Shown here piece by piece: positions 21,097 through 21,129 of a DNA stretch of 21,129 nucleotides. This DNA is from Candidatus Desantisbacteria bacterium CG1_02_49_89. GTDB lineage: Bacteria; Desantisbacteria; UBA1551. The stretch spans positions 1-21,129 of the forward strand of contig MNUP01000020.1 of assembly GCA_001871075.1 (NCBI GenBank), written 5' to 3'. The position numbers and the translations under genes were made by a program. The number at the start of each line of letters is the position of its first letter. Position 1 is the stretch's first letter. The notes beneath the pieces were generated by a model that was not told the DNA's origin, made no database searches, and was given only the letters and a program-made list of their open reading frames with translations.

Positions 21097-21129
21097 AGGA
21101 AAAAACCACACTCTGTTCCGCAACATTCA
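21097..21129. repeat. 33-base direct repeat, right copy (cut by window end)
   Basis: It is the same repeat as 20745-20777, with five differences. It ends at the last base of the window, where the left copy continues into the first IS motif (TCAAAATGTCACA). Another IS end therefore probably follows directly. Confidence 0.65.

Noticed and set aside
1-21129. tRNA, rRNA, riboswitch or known small RNA
   Set aside because: No cloverleaf, conserved rRNA block or recognisable riboswitch core could be identified by reading; a covariance-model search was not possible.

Overview
The window looks like a chromosomal segment of an anaerobic or microaerophilic, Gram-negative-type bacterium with mid-range GC. 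Protein style, the lipoprotein/FecR/FlgT-like envelope genes and the many short palindromic repeats would fit an uncultured Omnitrophota-like or related candidate-phylum lineage. That placement is inference, since there is no rRNA or tRNA in the window to test it.

Region 1 (1-5708, + strand) is a compact metal/thiol-redox cassette. It holds a full-length COG0701-type permease, a small Cys-rich protein, a GCPKC mini-thioredoxin, a secreted CIPC thioredoxin, a CcdA-like electron carrier, a DGC-type zinc-binding protein, a small unknown protein, a 4Fe-4S protein, a cupin, and a second permease encoded as two half-size genes. A terminator at about 5910-5937 closes it.

Region 2 (5959-13135, + strand) is an extended arsenic-resistance operon. 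A good sigma-70-like promoter with an overlapping ArsR-type dyad is followed by arsR, an AhpD-like CxxC protein, arsD, a two-domain arsA, a secreted protein with a Cys/Gly-rich tail, a MacB/FtsX-like ABC permease and its ATPase, an arsC of the low-molecular-weight phosphatase fold, and an ACR3 arsenite exporter. Arsenate would be reduced by ArsC and exported by ACR3, with ArsD/ArsA able to load or energise export. The embedded secreted protein plus ABC transporter is unexpected and carries several thiol sites outside the membrane.

Region 3 (13334-17608, - strand) is ordinary accessory/housekeeping DNA: an MFS exporter downstream of an RlmD-type rRNA methyltransferase, then a Nudix hydrolase and a macro-domain protein (an ADP-ribose-type pair) with a REP-associated tyrosine transposase (RAYT) gene between them, framed by inverted REP palindromes.

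Region 4 (17738-20745, - strand) is an envelope transcription unit with a clear promoter and terminator: lipoprotein, FecR-domain protein with a coiled-coil tail, and a FlgT-like secreted protein. The right edge (20745-21129) is the remnant of an insertion sequence with symmetric subterminal repeats.

The most striking structural signal is the repeat landscape. Several short palindromes begin with GTAG or are C/G-rich, and many lie exactly on or next to stop codons; at least two stop codons (arsC and the macro-domain gene) are made by the TAG of a GTAG repeat head. With a RAYT in the same window, this looks like an active or recently active REP/REPIN system.
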